This document shows positions 1 through 11,900 of a stretch of DNA of 64,000 bases, piece by piece. The notes beneath the pieces are model-generated. The model saw only the letters and a list, made by a program, of their open reading frames with translations. It was not told where the DNA came from and ran no database searches. A program made the translations under genes and the position numbers. Positions within the stretch are counted from its first letter, which is position 1. Each line of letters opens with the position of its first letter. Source of the stretch: Quercus robur (taxonomy: Eukaryota > Streptophyta > Magnoliopsida > Fagales > Fagaceae). The stretch spans positions 17,955,351-18,019,350 of the forward strand of contig NC_065544.1 of assembly GCF_932294415.1 (NCBI RefSeq), in the 5' to 3' direction.

Positions 1-230
1 TGGAGAGATTTGGAGGGAGAGTGGAGCATAAAAATGCTTGACCAAATGAATTATCAAATTTACCCTTACCATATTAATAAAATTACAAATGAAAAGACTA
101 ATTATTTCCCTCCCTGTTAATTTTAAAAACATTCAAACAAGGTGGAACATAACTACTCCCCTCTACTCTCCTCTCCTCTCCACTACTCTCCTTCCCTCTA
201 CTATCCTCTCTCTTAAAACTTCCAAACATA
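1..230. mobile_element. MITE, left end cut by window edge
   Basis: The first 35 bases are purine-rich (GGAGAG/GGAGGG type). The stretch at 150-230 is the matching pyrimidine-rich sequence (CTCCTCTCC, CTCTACTATCC) ending in TCCAAACATAG, so the two ends are imperfect inverted copies around an AT-rich core. This looks like a non-autonomous, probably hAT-type, MITE. The outer left end lies outside the window. Family assignment is inference. Confidence 0.4.
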
Positions 231-581
231 GCATTAATCTCTACAGCTGGATAATAAAGTGGATGGGATGGCAACATCCCATTAAAACAAAAGGAGATCT
301 ACTGCTAATTTAGTATTGGATGTAAGTCAAAAATTTATTCTAAATAGCTTTCTAAGCTAATAGTCAACTATTATGTTGTATGTTAATGATGAACAACTAA
401 GCTAAATGCATGTTAAGGACGCATTAAGATTCAAATCAAGTAAATTAGAAGGGCTTCGTTGTTATTGCACTTTATACGTTTTATAAAATGCTTCTCTCTA
501 AGAAGTTTAGTTCTAAGACAATTTGATTACTGGAAATGCTAGAATAAAAGGTTTGGGGTTTTTGAATAACATCACTTTAAA

Positions 582-802
582 GCCATAATAAAGATACAAC
601 TTGATTTTTGAATTTTGTATTGAATTTTTATCAAACATTGATTTAGAGCAAAAGCTTGCATCTCCCTATTATTTTTCATTCAATTTTGGGAATTTGAGCC
701 ATAATAAAGATACAACTTGATTTTTGAATTTTTATCAACCATTGATTTAGAGCAAAAGCTTGTATCTCCCTATTATTTTTCATTTAATTTTGGGAATTTG
801 AG
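582..802. repeat. 116-bp tandem duplication in left palindrome arm
   Basis: The unit starting GCCATAATAAAGATACAACT at 582 starts again at 698, and both copies end in GGGAATTTGAG. The second copy lacks about 12 bp. The opposite arm of the palindrome (about 3720-3840) has only one copy, so the duplication arose, or was lost on the other side, after the palindrome formed. Confidence 0.85.
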
Positions 803-1572
803 AGGCACTGAAATGTGAGTTTTATTCAGTTGATTTACCTAATTAGTAAAAGCTTTCAATCATGAAATTGATTTTTTTTTTTTTTTTTTAAAGTATGTTA
901 TTTCTTACCTTTTTTTATTTCATGCTATATTGAGATAGGAGTTTGGGAAGAGTGAAGAGCATTGAAGAGAAGGATGTTGTCCAAGTTAGTCCCCCAAAAA
1001 GACCAATTAGATCATATTTAATTTATTAGTAAGATTCAAACGATTCATTATATATCCACTTATATTATTTTCCTTATTGGTTTATTTAAAATAATCTAAT
1101 TTATTAAATTTGGATTTGCAATAAAAAGCAAATAAAATCTATGAAAGCTATAGGCATTGTCAATAAGATAAGCGTAGCTATAAGTTGAATAATACTTATA
1201 TTTTTAAGGTAATTGTTATTATTTAATTGGCATATTCCTGAACATATTACTTGAGTATGAATATCTAACATTACAAGTTAAGAATAAGATTAAAGAAAAG
1301 TTGAGAAATCTTGACGAAGACTCTAAATTAGAGTTCAAGAATGAGCATGTGAGAATTCTAAAAATTATGCCAATTTGACAAGTAACATTCATTGGAAATC
1401 ACATAAAGTATTTACCTATGAAACTTTTAACATGCATTACTATATAGTAAATTTCGTTATGAAACCACTTTTGTTCATCATATAATGCTAGTTTCAATAG
1501 ATACTTAGTGTACCCCTAATTGTGTTCGTATAATGGTTAACAATTTAAATGAAAGACAAAAATTTGTCATTC

Positions 1573-2010
1573 AAGAGTTGGGTTTAGATATTTTTTGGAT
1601 TTAATGTTTATAAAATTGGATAGATATTTATGCAAATGGTTAATTGATAATTTTGACCTAAATTTGTGCAAATTGGATCTTTGTGGTAAGATGTTACCGA
1701 TATCCATTGGAGATGTAGAATATATTCTAAGAACAAAACCAAAGGGGGTTGATGTAACTACTATTGCAAGTCCAAAAGAGATAAATCATATAAGCCAAAA
1801 CATGGGCTAAATGTGGAAATGGATCTACCGATTAACCTTTTAGAGGGTAAGTTGTAGGAGATGGAAACATCAGGAAATGAATTTGTGGGTTATTTTTTGT
1901 TATTTGTATTAGGTACTTTATTATGTCCCACAACAAAACCTTATGTCAAATGGTCTTGGTCTTTTATATCAATACTCCATAATATTGAAAAGATTAAAAA
2001 CTTGAATTGA
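1573..2010 (+). pseudogene. Decayed plant-transposon ORF (mobile-domain or ULP-associated type)
   Basis: The open part (1595-1807) reads KLDRYLCKWLIDNF, then LPISIGDVEYILRTKPKGVD and EINHISQ. After a stop the similarity continues with LLEGKL and FVGYFLLFVLGTLLCPTTK. The order W-x3-F, LPI-x-DV-x-x-IL, then FLL-x-LG-x-LLCPTTK is what I know from the N-terminal region of plant transposon proteins found with Mutator-like or ULP1-type elements; that family call is from memory. Reading frames are interrupted by stops, so it is non-coding now. The same ORF lies inverted in the other arm (2556-2940). Confidence 0.5.
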
Positions 2011-2272
2011 GCAAAGTTTGTGTTGGATTTTCTCAATCAAGGTGTGTGTAAATATAAAGACAAGAATCGTGTTAGCATTAATGGTTGCGTGCTGTTCTTA
2101 ATGGTAATTTGTAACAAATAATTACATTCAAGAATATAATGTTGTTTATTAAATTTCTATGACTCTTTTGATTAAATTTCAATGACCATTTTATACATAT
2201 TGCAGTTGTTTTATTTTGAGCATGTTAACCTTGAAATGAATGTTGAACATGTGTCCAAATGACTTTGGCCAC

Positions 2273-2311
2273 ATTTTATTACTAGGGGAAAATAAGAAGT
2301 TAAGCAAATAC
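2273..2311. other. Spacer at palindrome centre
   Basis: About 40 bp of non-inverted sequence separate the two arms. A spacer this short in a 2-kb-arm palindrome is unusual for plant DNA and would be hard to clone or assemble. Confidence 0.7.
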
Positions 2312-4198
2312 ATGGCCAAAGTCGTTTGGACACGTGTTCAACATTCATTTTAATGTTAACATGCTCAAAATAAAACAAATGGAATATGTATAAAAGGATC
2401 ATAAAATTTTAATAAACAAAATCATATTATTAAATGTAACTATTTACTACAAATTACCATTAAGAACAGCATGCAACCATTAACGCCAACATGATTCTTG
2501 TTTTTATATTTGTGCCCACCTTGAATGAGAAAATCCAACGCGAACTTCACCCAATTCAAGTTTCTAATCCCTTCAATATTACGGAGAATTGAAATAAAGA
2601 CCATTTGACATATGATTTTGTTGTAGGACATAATAAAGTACCCAATAAAAATAGCAAAAAACAACCCACAAATCCATTTCCTAGTGTTTCCATCTCCTTC
2701 AACTTACCCTCTAAGAGGTTAATCAATATACTCCCTTCCACATTTGGTCCATGTTGTTGGCATATATGATTTATCTCTTCCGTGCTCACAATAATAGATA
2801 CATCAACTCTCTTTAAATTTAATCCTAGAAATATTATACATCTCCAATGAATATCGGTCACATTGAACCAGAAATATCTAATGCATACAAATTTACATCA
2901 AAATTATCAATTGACCTTTGCATAAATCTCTATCTAATTTTATAAAACTTAAATCCAAAAAACTACCAAACCCCAACTCTAAATGACATATTTTTGTATT
3001 TCATTTAAATTGCTAACCATTATACAAACACGATTAGGAGCACACTAAGTATCTGTGAAACTAGCCTTATATAATGAACAAAAAAGGTTTCATAATAAAA
3101 TTTAATACGTAGTAATGCATGTTAAAAGTTTCATTGCTAAATACTTACTTTACATGATTTGCAATGAATGTTATGTGTCAAATTGCCATAATTTTTAGAA
3201 TTCTCACATGCTTCCTTCTTAAACTCTAATTTAGAGTCTTAATCAAGATTCCTTTACTTTTCTTTAATCTCATTCTTAACATGTAATGTTAGATATTCAT
3301 ACTTAAGTAAGATGTCCATGAATATGTCAACAAAACAATAACAATAACCTAAAAAATTTAAGTATTATTCAACTTACAGCTATGCTTATCTTATTGACAG
3401 TACCTTGAACTTTTATAGATTCTATTTGCTTTTTACTGCAAATCCAAATTTAATATATCAAATTATTTTAAATATAACAACAAGAAAAATAATATAAGTG
3501 GATATATAATGAATCACTAGAATTTTAATAATAAATGAAATATGATCCAATTAGTTTTTTCAGGGGACTAACTTGGACAACATCCTACTCTTCAATGTTC
3601 TTCACTCTACCCATACTCTTAACTCGATATAGCATGAAATAAAAACAACGTAAACAACAATATACGTTAAAAAAAAATTTCAATTTCACGGTTGAAAGGT
3701 TCTACTATTCAAATAAATTAGTGTCTTTCAAATTGCCAAAAATTAGATGAAAAATAATAGGGAGATGCAAGTTTTTGCTCTAAATCAATGGTCGATAAAA
3801 ATTCAAAAGCCAAGTTGTATCTTTATTATTGTTTTAAAGTTACGTTATACAAAAAGTCCAAACCTTTTATTGTTGCATTTACAATAATGAAATTGTCTTG
3901 CAACTAAACTTCTCAAAGAAGCATTTTATAAAACATATTAAGTGCAATAATAAAGAAGTCATTCTAATTTACTTGATCTTAATCTTAATACATGCACCTT
4001 ATTCTACTAAGTCATCCAAATAGACATTTAGCTTTGTTGATCAATATTAACATATAACAGAGTAGTCAACTATTAGTTTAGAGAGCTATTTAGAATAAGG
4101 GTCCGGTTTGCATCCAATACTAAATTAACAATAGATCTCCTTTTATTTTAATGGGATATTGTCATACCATCCACTTTATTATCCAACTATAAAGATTA
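2312..4198 (-). repeat. Right arm of the 4-kb palindrome
   Basis: This is the reverse-complement partner of 234-2272. Its outer end (AGATTAAA at about 4193-4200) matches the reverse complement of TTAATCT at 234-240, and homology fades beyond. Small indels and substitutions separate the arms, so the structure is not an assembly mirror of a single sequence. Confidence 0.85.
2556..2940 (-). pseudogene. Inverted twin of the decayed transposon ORF
   Basis: Read on the minus strand this gives IFLGLNLKRVDVS, EEINHIC, then LLEGKLKEMETLGNGFVGCF and LLFLLGTLLCPTTK. It is the same protein as in the left arm and also runs toward the palindrome centre. Here the central part stays open for about 100 codons where the left copy has a stop, showing independent decay of the two arms. 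No catalytic domain is visible. Confidence 0.5.
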
Positions 4199-4344
4199 AA
4201 CATAACTCCACGTCATTTATTCTTTTTCTTTTCTTTTTGGTTTTTGATGATGTGCTCATTTTTTCTTTAACTTTATTATCCATCTGTTAACTTTATAAAA
4301 AACATTAATAATAATAACAAAATAACATTGTCAACAATGTACTT

Positions 4345-4410
4345 GCTAACAAAACATTTTTATTATGAGTTACAATGTCTTCTTTTAGTCTCCAAAGAAA
4401 CTCAACAAGT
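4345..4410 (+). repeat. Paralogous empty site of the hAT insertion
   Basis: GCTAACAAAACATTTTTATT, ATGAGTTACAATGTC and CAAAGAAACTCAACAAG match the two flanks of the hAT element (4691-4722 and 6932-6972) read without the insertion. It is a short local duplication, and the copy here shows how the target looked before the transposon arrived. Confidence 0.75.
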
Positions 4411-4722
4411 AAAAAAATTAGGAATTAGGTTATAGGAAAATAATGCTATTACTAATGCTTGACTGCACTCAAAGGAAAGTAACCGAAACAAACCCAACCC
4501 AGAAGAAGTCATAGGCACTACCAAATACATCCCCAAACAAATTTTTAACAAGTTTTGGCCCCAAGTGGAAGGGCAGGGGAGATTCAAACTAATAAATAGT
4601 CACCAAATATATCCACAAAGTGAAATTTCCATTGACGTAAAAGAAGATTTACAAAGACATACATGCAACTAATTGTATCAAATTGCAATTGTTAGCAAAA
4701 CATTCTTATTATGAGTCACAAT

Positions 4723-4966
4723 CAGGGGCGGAGCCACATAGTGGCTTAGGGGGGCCGTGGCCCCTGCAAATTTTTTTTTTTTCCCATTAGACTACGAAGA
4801 AAAAATAATTAGGCCCCCCCAACATTACACAGCCGGCCCCCCACCCATTTCTCACAAATTCTCCCAGCCCTCAATCAAAAATTAGTAACACCATCAAATT
4901 TAAAAAAAATAAATAAATAAAAAATAAAAATAAAAAAACCCAAAAAAAATTTGAACTAAAATCTGA

Positions 4967-4997
<31 letters not shown>

Positions 4998-5813
4998 TAA
5001 CAAAACCAAGCCCAGTAGCCCACAGCAAGCGAAGCCCACAGCGAGCCCATTACAGGTAGCTCGCTCACGGCAAGCCCACGGATTCTCAATAAAAAATATA
5101 TATATATATACAGAGAATGAGAAATCGAACCCATCACGTCGCTGGCGCCTGCAAAAATCCCATCACGTCGCGTCGTCGCTGGCAAAGATCAAACCCCATT
5201 ACCCAATACAAAAGCAAACCAAAATCAGAACTCAGCAAACCAAACACACTAACACAGAGGACAAAGCACAGCGGTGTTTATCAAAAAAAAAAAAAAAAAA
5301 ATCCCCAATACACAAACCAAAACCAAACCCAGTAACCCACGGACAGTCACGTCGCCGTCGTCATCGCAACGGTCACCCCTCATCGCAGATCGACATCGAC
5401 ATCGTAGACGGAAGATCGGTCATCGGCATTCGGCTCATCGCTCTGCCGTCTGTGCATTTGCCTCTGCGCCGGTGAGCCGTGAGCAGTGCTCGTCAGCCTC
5501 GTTGCTTCCTCCGCCTCCGGCAGTCCGGCCTCCCTCAAGGTTTTTCTCTCTAACTCTCTCTCCCTTTATCTCACTGAATGAGTATGACTGAATAAACTTA
5601 TAAGTTATAAAGAATGGAATGAACTTATAAATGAAAGTATGAAACTCAGCATCTTCTTTTTTTTTTTTTTTTTTTTTATGTGGAACTGTGAGTGTGTGAG
5701 AATCTGATTGGCTGACTTTAACTTCTTCTTTTTTTTCCTGTTTTTGTCTTTTTAAATTTGGCTGTCCTGTGCTCCTTGCATCTTACACGCTCACACGCCT
5801 GCACTTATAACAA

Positions 5814-5853
<40 letters not shown>

Positions 5854-6931
5854 TTTTGGGTCCTGTTGTACAACCACAACCATGTTTGTGTTGTGTGTTG
5901 TGTGTTGTGTGTTGTGCGTTTGTGTGTTGTAAGTGTTTTTGTTTTTGGTGGGTCAGTGGGTGTGTTTGTGTGTTGGGTTGGGCTTGTTGGTGGGTGTGTT
6001 TGTGTGTTGTGTGTTCACATATTATCCAAGTTTCAATTTTGGAAGTTTCAATTTTGGAATTGAAACTTGGAAAAAAACAATTTAAAAAATTTTTGAAAAT
6101 CATATAATATAAATAATATCGGTTTTTTTTTTGTTTTTTTTTTTTAAAGGACTTCACCATCCAACTTTTATTGATTAATATTATTTTAGCTGCGGTCCAT
6201 TAGCTAATGGATACAATAGATAGTTAATTAGTTACAGTATCACTATTATACTATAATTAGTTAATTGTATAATTAATGACAAATAAATTAAAGCAATATA
6301 GTTTATTGTTATGCTAAACAACATTAATTAAAGCTATATAATTAAATTAACTAATACATTATAAAAGACAAATTAATTAAATTTTTTTTTTTTGTTTGAG
6401 GGGTTATTATTAATTAAAGTTGTATTAAAAATGGGTTGACTGTTTAAATTATAGTGGAAATTTTGTTTTTTTCTTGAGTATGAATAACATTCATATAATT
6501 AAGTAAAAATTTCTAATTAAAATTTTATTTTTTTAAATTTTTTTCAGGTTAATTTTTGAGTCATATTCTTAAAGCTAAAAGAATTATGAGCAAACGAAAA
6601 ACAATTGATGCATTCTTTAAGAAACATTGTAACCGCACATTGTAATTTTCTTTTATAATAATGAAATTCCTGCAACTCTGTGGACGTAGGCAAATTATCG
6701 AACCACGTAAATACTGTCTTGTGCGTGTGATTGTTTTTCTTTTGGCGTTTTCTTTTCTCTATTTTTTTGTTTCTCACATGTTTGGAATTTCGGTTGAATT
6801 CCCAACATGTTCAAGTATATGATGATATATGAAAGTTGATAATTTTGTATCCAATAGACTTAAGAATTATATTTAGTATATTTCTGTTACAACCCGGCCC
6901 CCCCAAGTGTTCATTCCTGGCTACGCCCCTG
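4723..6931 (+). mobile_element. Non-autonomous hAT transposon with 8-bp TSD
   Basis: The element starts CAGGGGCGGAGCCA and ends TGGCTACGCCCCTG, giving 14-bp terminal inverted repeats with one mismatch. The target duplication GTCACAAT is exact (4715-4722 and 6932-6939), and 8 bp is the hAT signature. It is 2,209 bp long, too short for a full transposase gene. The interior has a CpG-rich leader-like stretch (about 5110-5590), poly-purine/pyrimidine tracts, (AT)n runs and a GTGTGTTGTGT-rich block (about 5885-6015). A short transposase N-terminus remains at 6586-6645. It is probably an internal-deletion derivative. Confidence 0.9.
6586..6645 (+). pseudogene. hAT transposase N-terminal remnant
   Basis: ATG opens a 19-codon frame reading MSKRKTIDAFFKKHCNRTL. 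Plant hAT transposases of the TTF-zinc-finger/ZMYM1 type typically begin with M-x-KRKTID-x-FF-K. A splice-acceptor-like TTTTCAG lies upstream at about 6541-6547, fitting a spliced transposase transcript. The rest of the protein is absent. Confidence 0.6.
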
Positions 6932-6939
6932 GTCACAAT

Positions 6940-7890
6940 GTCCTACTTTATTCTCCAAATAAACTCAACAAGGAAAAAAAAAAAAAAGGAATCTTGTAGC
7001 AGTAAACAACTCCCTTGGTTTAGGCGGTTGGTCTTGTTCCATTATTGTTGCAATTTTGTGATTATGTATGACTACCTTGGTTGTTTTAATGAGTTGGCAT
7101 GCTGTTTGCTAGGACAACTCTATCATGGGTTTAAAAAGAAGGCATGCCAAGTACGTGAGGAAAGTTCTCATTGAATTTCAAATAAGAGCTTCTCTGTTTG
7201 GACCATGTTTTGGTTCTTAGTTGTTGTTACATCATAGCATAGTTTGATATTCAGAAACCTCATTATGGACATTCTTCTAGTGTTTTTTTTTTTTTTTTTT
7301 TTTTGCGTGAATATTCATAAGTAAATTTGAACCAAACAAGGGCTAGTGAATATTCAATCCCACATCTTCAATGAAACTCAAAATCTTAACAGACTCTTAT
7401 AATCCAAATCAACTTTCAAAACAAAGTTAACAAACAACACCTATATCAATTAATAACATTGGCGGATCAGTACCAATGAATAAAAGTTAAGAAAATTCAC
7501 TGTATCTCATGCGCTAATAGTATAAAATAAAAAAATAAAAATAAAAACACCTTAATAATCCATTCATTGATACTAAATCAATTTAGTCGAGGAAAAAGAG
7601 AAAGAGAAGGGACCTTTTTGACGGACTGAACGCTCTAGGCTAACACAGTCGCCGGGGCAGTGAGCGGCTGATATTGAAAAGTACTCTGTTTTTTCCTCTT
7701 TTGTTGGTTCTTATGATTGGTTTTGGAAGAGAGGAAGTATATAAAAAGAGAAGAAGCGTAGAGAGACAGAAGCGTGGAGAGAGTAGACGACTATAAAGCG
7801 TAGAGAAAAAAAAAGTAGGGTAGAAACCATATGATTTTTTTTTTTTTTTTTTTTATAGGTTTTATAATACATGACCTGCTTTACAAGTAA
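6940..7890. other. Intergenic, no gene seen
   Basis: This stretch holds the right flank of the hAT insertion, poly-T tracts (about 7288-7304, 7835-7852) and a purine-rich GCGTAGAGA motif repeated around 7755-7805. No coding sequence is recognisable. Confidence 0.5.
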
Positions 7891-8199
7891 CTAGGCTCAT
7901 CGTATGCACTTGGTGCGTGAGAGTAGATTTTTTTTAGTGGTCCTTTTTTGTAGAAAAAAAAAATTTATTTTATATGTATATAATTTTTATTTTAAAAATC
8001 TAATTTATAAGTGAATAAATCAATTTGAAAAATAATAGGAGAGTGGTCCTATTTTTTAGGCAATATTTTAGTGACAGTTAGAGTTGCATTTTATTGTCCT
8101 TTAGTTTTGTCTATACTTAAACATTTAGGTATAGGAGCATTTTTGAACTAAAAAAATGAAGAATTCAAATAGAGAAAACTCCTTAAATAATAGTATAGA
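7891..8199 (-). mobile_element. Small non-autonomous Helitron, copy 1
   Basis: On the minus strand it begins TCTATACTATTATTTAAGG and ends in CTAG followed by T, the Helitron hallmarks (5' TC, 3' CTRR, insertion between A and T, no target duplication). Just before the 3' end lie the short inverted words CGCAC/GTGCAT, expected for the 3' hairpin. It is about 309 bp with no coding capacity, and directly adjoins a second related copy. Confidence 0.65.
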
Positions 8200-8200
8200 C

Positions 8201-8529
8201 TAACCTCATCACACGCACGAGAAGATTTTTTTTTTTTTTTTTTTTCAGTGGTCCTATTTTTTAGAATAAAAAATAAAACTGAGTTTTTTTATTTTATATA
8301 TATATATAATTTTTATTTTGAAAATCTAATTTATAAGTGAATAAATCAATTTGAAAATTAATAAGAAAGTGATCATATTTTTTAGGCAATATATTAGTGG
8401 GAGTTAGAATTGCATTTTTATCGAATTGTCCTTTAATTTTGTCTCTACTTAAATATAAGGGTGTAGAGCTATTTTTGAACAAAAAAATAAGAAATCTAAA
8501 CCGGAGAAACCCTCAAATAATAATATAGA
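8201..8529 (-). mobile_element. Small non-autonomous Helitron, copy 2
   Basis: This is a tandem relative of the element at 7891-8199. Shared words include AATCTAATTTATAAGTGAAT and TTTTTTAGGCAATAT, and the 5' end on the minus strand is TCTATATTATTATTTGAGG. Its 3' end reads GGTTAG, so the canonical CTAG has drifted. Head-to-tail Helitron pairs can form when a new copy lands at the end of an old one. Confidence 0.6.
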
Positions 8530-8999
8530 TATAAATAATAGTATAAATTAGCTCAAATTAAATTAATGGTCAAGATCAAAACAACACTAAACTAATGGTT
8601 TCGATTTGATTTAAGTAGTACCGTACCATAAAATAAAAAATAAAAAATGGTACGGTAGGAAGACCTAGAAAGAATGGGAATATTTTGATTCCCACCAGAA
8701 CGAGAACATCGTAAGTTAGTTGGTAATGTTTGACAGAACAACAGCCAAACAAAAGAGAATATGCGAGAATCAAACCAACGTGTTATGACTGATGCTTCAC
8801 TAAACCGTCATTAAACACCTAAACCCTTCAACCACCCTTCCACCGTTTCTTGTTCTACAACTACTGCACCAAAATATATATAAAACCCGTGTGTGAAGCA
8901 TTGTGATTTTCACTTCACTTTCACATAGAGCCTTTTGGGTTTTGTGTGTTTCATTCAAAGTTTTAAACTTGCTAGTGTTTTTATTCATTGTGACAAACA
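8530..8999 (+). promoter_or_regulatory. PGK promoter and 5' leader
   Basis: A TATA element ATATATATAAAA lies at about 8874-8885, some 115 bp before the start codon, placing transcription start near 8905-8915 and giving a leader of roughly 90 nt. An ACGTG core is seen at about 8780. The leader has no upstream ATG before that at 9000. Confidence 0.55.
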
Positions 9000-11900
9000 A
9001 TGGCAACCAAGAGGAGTGTTGGAGAGTTGAAAGAGAGTGATCTGAAAGGGAAGAGAGTGTTTGTGAGAGTAGACCTGAATGTGCCTTTGGATGATAATCT
9101 CAACATAACTGATGATACAAGGGTCAGGGCTGCAATCCCCACTATCAAGTACTTGATGGGTCATGGTGCCAAAGTCATTCTCTCTACTCACCTGGTAACT
9201 AATCCTAATGACTGACCCTTTTATTCTTGTTTCATTGTCTAATAGAAAGTTGATATCTCTTAAAATTGCTGATTGTTGTTTTGTCTTATTATGGAATTCT
9301 TGGGGTTTTATTGATTGGCGCCCACTGCTACTGTTTTTTTTCGGTCTATGATTGTTTGAAATTTTCGTTATTGTGTTTTTCTGTTATTGCTGATATATTA
9401 TAATACTATATGGAATCTGAAATTCTTCCTTAAAGAGGGTGACAATCTGTAGCATAATGTAAATTTTTGACAGTAAGTGGTTGGCCGTACAAGAATATGC
9501 CACTAAAAGCAATACAGTTATAGCACAAATGATCTGATTATAATTCAATTTTTTTTTTTTTTCTGAATCTAGATATGTATGACCTTGTCATTCTGAATTT
9601 GTTCTCCAGTCTGTCTAATTGGATAACTAGAATTGAATACGCCTACTAGTCCAGATCAAGAGAATGAAAGATAAAGAAATAGAATTGATGGAAGAGGAAG
9701 GAGAAGAATTTTGTAAAACTAGGGCCAAGCAAGCCACCCAATCTTAAGTACTTTTAAAATAAATAAATAAAAAATAAAATCATTTCTGATTTAAGGCTTA
9801 TATGAGTATGTAGTTCCTGAATTTGATGGATAGTTTAAGTATATCTTTTTTGAAAGTTGCCAAAGTGTGAAAAACAGGGTAAAACTGATAATATAGAAGA
9901 ATGTATCATAGGGCTAGATGATAAGAAAAGAGTAATGGACCTATGGTATGGGTACTTTCTCCTTGCATTTAATACTTAATAGTATTGAAGTCTAGGGACC
10001 AATACTTTGAGGTTAATAATTATTAGACTTCAAAACCATTCTATTCTCAGTACAAATCCATTTTGAAAATTTGGATCTGAAAATAGTTTTTTGGCTCTAA
10101 CAATATATTTTTCCATTGAATACTTTTCACTGCATATGTGCTTATTTACATTCTTAGTTGGACATTTGTGGTTGTGGATCACTTGCTTGCAATATTCATG
10201 CATGAATACCTTCTGTTTTTCATGGCAAGTTTCTTAATACTCTTTCGGTTGTTTCCAGGGACGCCCAAAGGGTGTCACACCTAAGTACAGTTTGAAGCCT
10301 CTTGTTCCCAGGCTATCTGAGCTCCTTGAAGTCAAGGTGTGCTTTCATCTGCAATCAAATATGACTTATTTATGGTTTTTTTAATATTACTATTCATTAC
10401 CACTTATTAAAAAACATATATTACTATCCATTACCTGAAGGGACATCTTGTTGTTAGGTTGAGATTGCTAATGATTGTATTGGTGAGGAAGTTGAGAAAC
10501 TGGTGGCAGCAATCCCAGAAGGCGGTGTTTTGCTCCTTGAAAATGTGAGGTTCCACAAGGAAGAAGAGAAGAATGACCCCGAGTTTGCAAAGAAGCTAGC
10601 TTCTCTTGCAGACCTCTATGTCAACGACGCCTTTGGCACAGCTCACAGAGCCCATGCTTCTACTGAGGGTGTTACCAAGTTTCTGAAGCCTTCTGTTGCT
10701 GGTTTTCTTTTGCAGAAGGTATGACTGTCTGCAATTTATGATGCTTTAAATAGGTTTTTTTTTTTAAGTAAACTTTTTCTAACGGTGGCTATATCTGCAT
10801 GCATATTATCCCTTCTAAATCAGACCTCCGTATAGCATACAATCCAAATTCATCTATTTACATCATCCAAGCTCAATATTGTGATCTTACAGAATGTAAT
10901 AGGTTTTGTCCAGTTCGATATCCTTTTAACCAATTACCAATGAAAAGCATAATTTAATCAATGAAAAGCATACTTTAAAATCTCTCCTTCACTCTCCTGT
11001 TGGGGTCAATACTCAAAAAAAAATAAAAAATAAAATGGTTGTGTATGTGATGTAGTCCACTAAGACAAAAACAAATTTAGTGGCAAATTTTCCAGTCATG
11101 TACCCTGGTCATCTATGCTACTTACATCTGTTTAATGGTTGAAATCATGTTTTTCTCTCTTCTTACCATAGGAACTTGACTACTTAGTTGGAGTCATCTC
11201 AAATCCAAAGACACCGTTTGCTGCCATCGTAGGTGGCGCAAAGGTGTCATCTAAAATTGGGGTGATTGAGTCTCTGTTGGAAAAGGTTGATATTCTATTG
11301 CTGGGTGGAGGAATGATCTTCACATTCTACAAGGCCCAAGGGCACTCAGTTGGATCATCCCTTGTAGAGGAAGACAAGCTTGATCTTGCAACATCCCTTC
11401 TTGAAAAGGCCAAGTCCAAAGGGGTTGCTCTGTTGCTACCTACAGATGTGGTAATTGCTGACAATTTTGCCGCAGATGCTAATAGCAAGGTTTGTTTTCC
11501 TTAGTTCTTACCCTTCAATTATTGATTTATGAAATCAAAATCTTCATTAAAATCTTTGTGAAAAATGCATCCCGCTTAATTTGACAGTGAAAGTGGATTA
11601 ACTATATGATTTATAGATCATATGCAGTACACATAAACCACGGTGTTTATTATATGTTTCTTCTCCTTTAAAATTAAAACCTCTCTTTTTGATTTATTGC
11701 TGCCTTATTATAGTATGCTTGATTTCTAATTGACTTGTAATGCAACAACTAATATACCCATTTCTCATTCATAGTGAGATTAGTCACACTCAAATTTCGT
11801 TTTCTTAGTTTTTTTGTTCAGTGTCATTTATTTTTATATCTTGATTGAAGGGACCCTTTTTGCAAAAAATAAAAAGCCACAAATTTGAATGGTTTACTGA

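Larger units (their letters stand above)
234..2272 (+). repeat. Left arm of a 4-kb palindrome
   Basis: This arm is a near-complete inverted copy of 2312-4198. Examples: GGATAATAAAGTGGATG at about 249-265 recurs in reverse complement near 4170-4187, and TGTCCAAATGACTTTGGCC at about 2252-2270 recurs as GGCCAAAGTCGTTTGGACA beyond the roughly 40-bp spacer. The arm holds a decayed ORF (about 1573-2010) and a private tandem duplication (582-802) that accounts for most of its extra length over the right arm. It could be a very long terminal inverted repeat of a MULE/foldback-type element, or one of two copies inserted head to head. Confidence 0.85.

Noticed and set aside
5758-6160. Overlapping ORFs of 83-125 codons
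   Set aside because: They come from GTGTGTTGTGT-type low-complexity sequence inside the hAT element.
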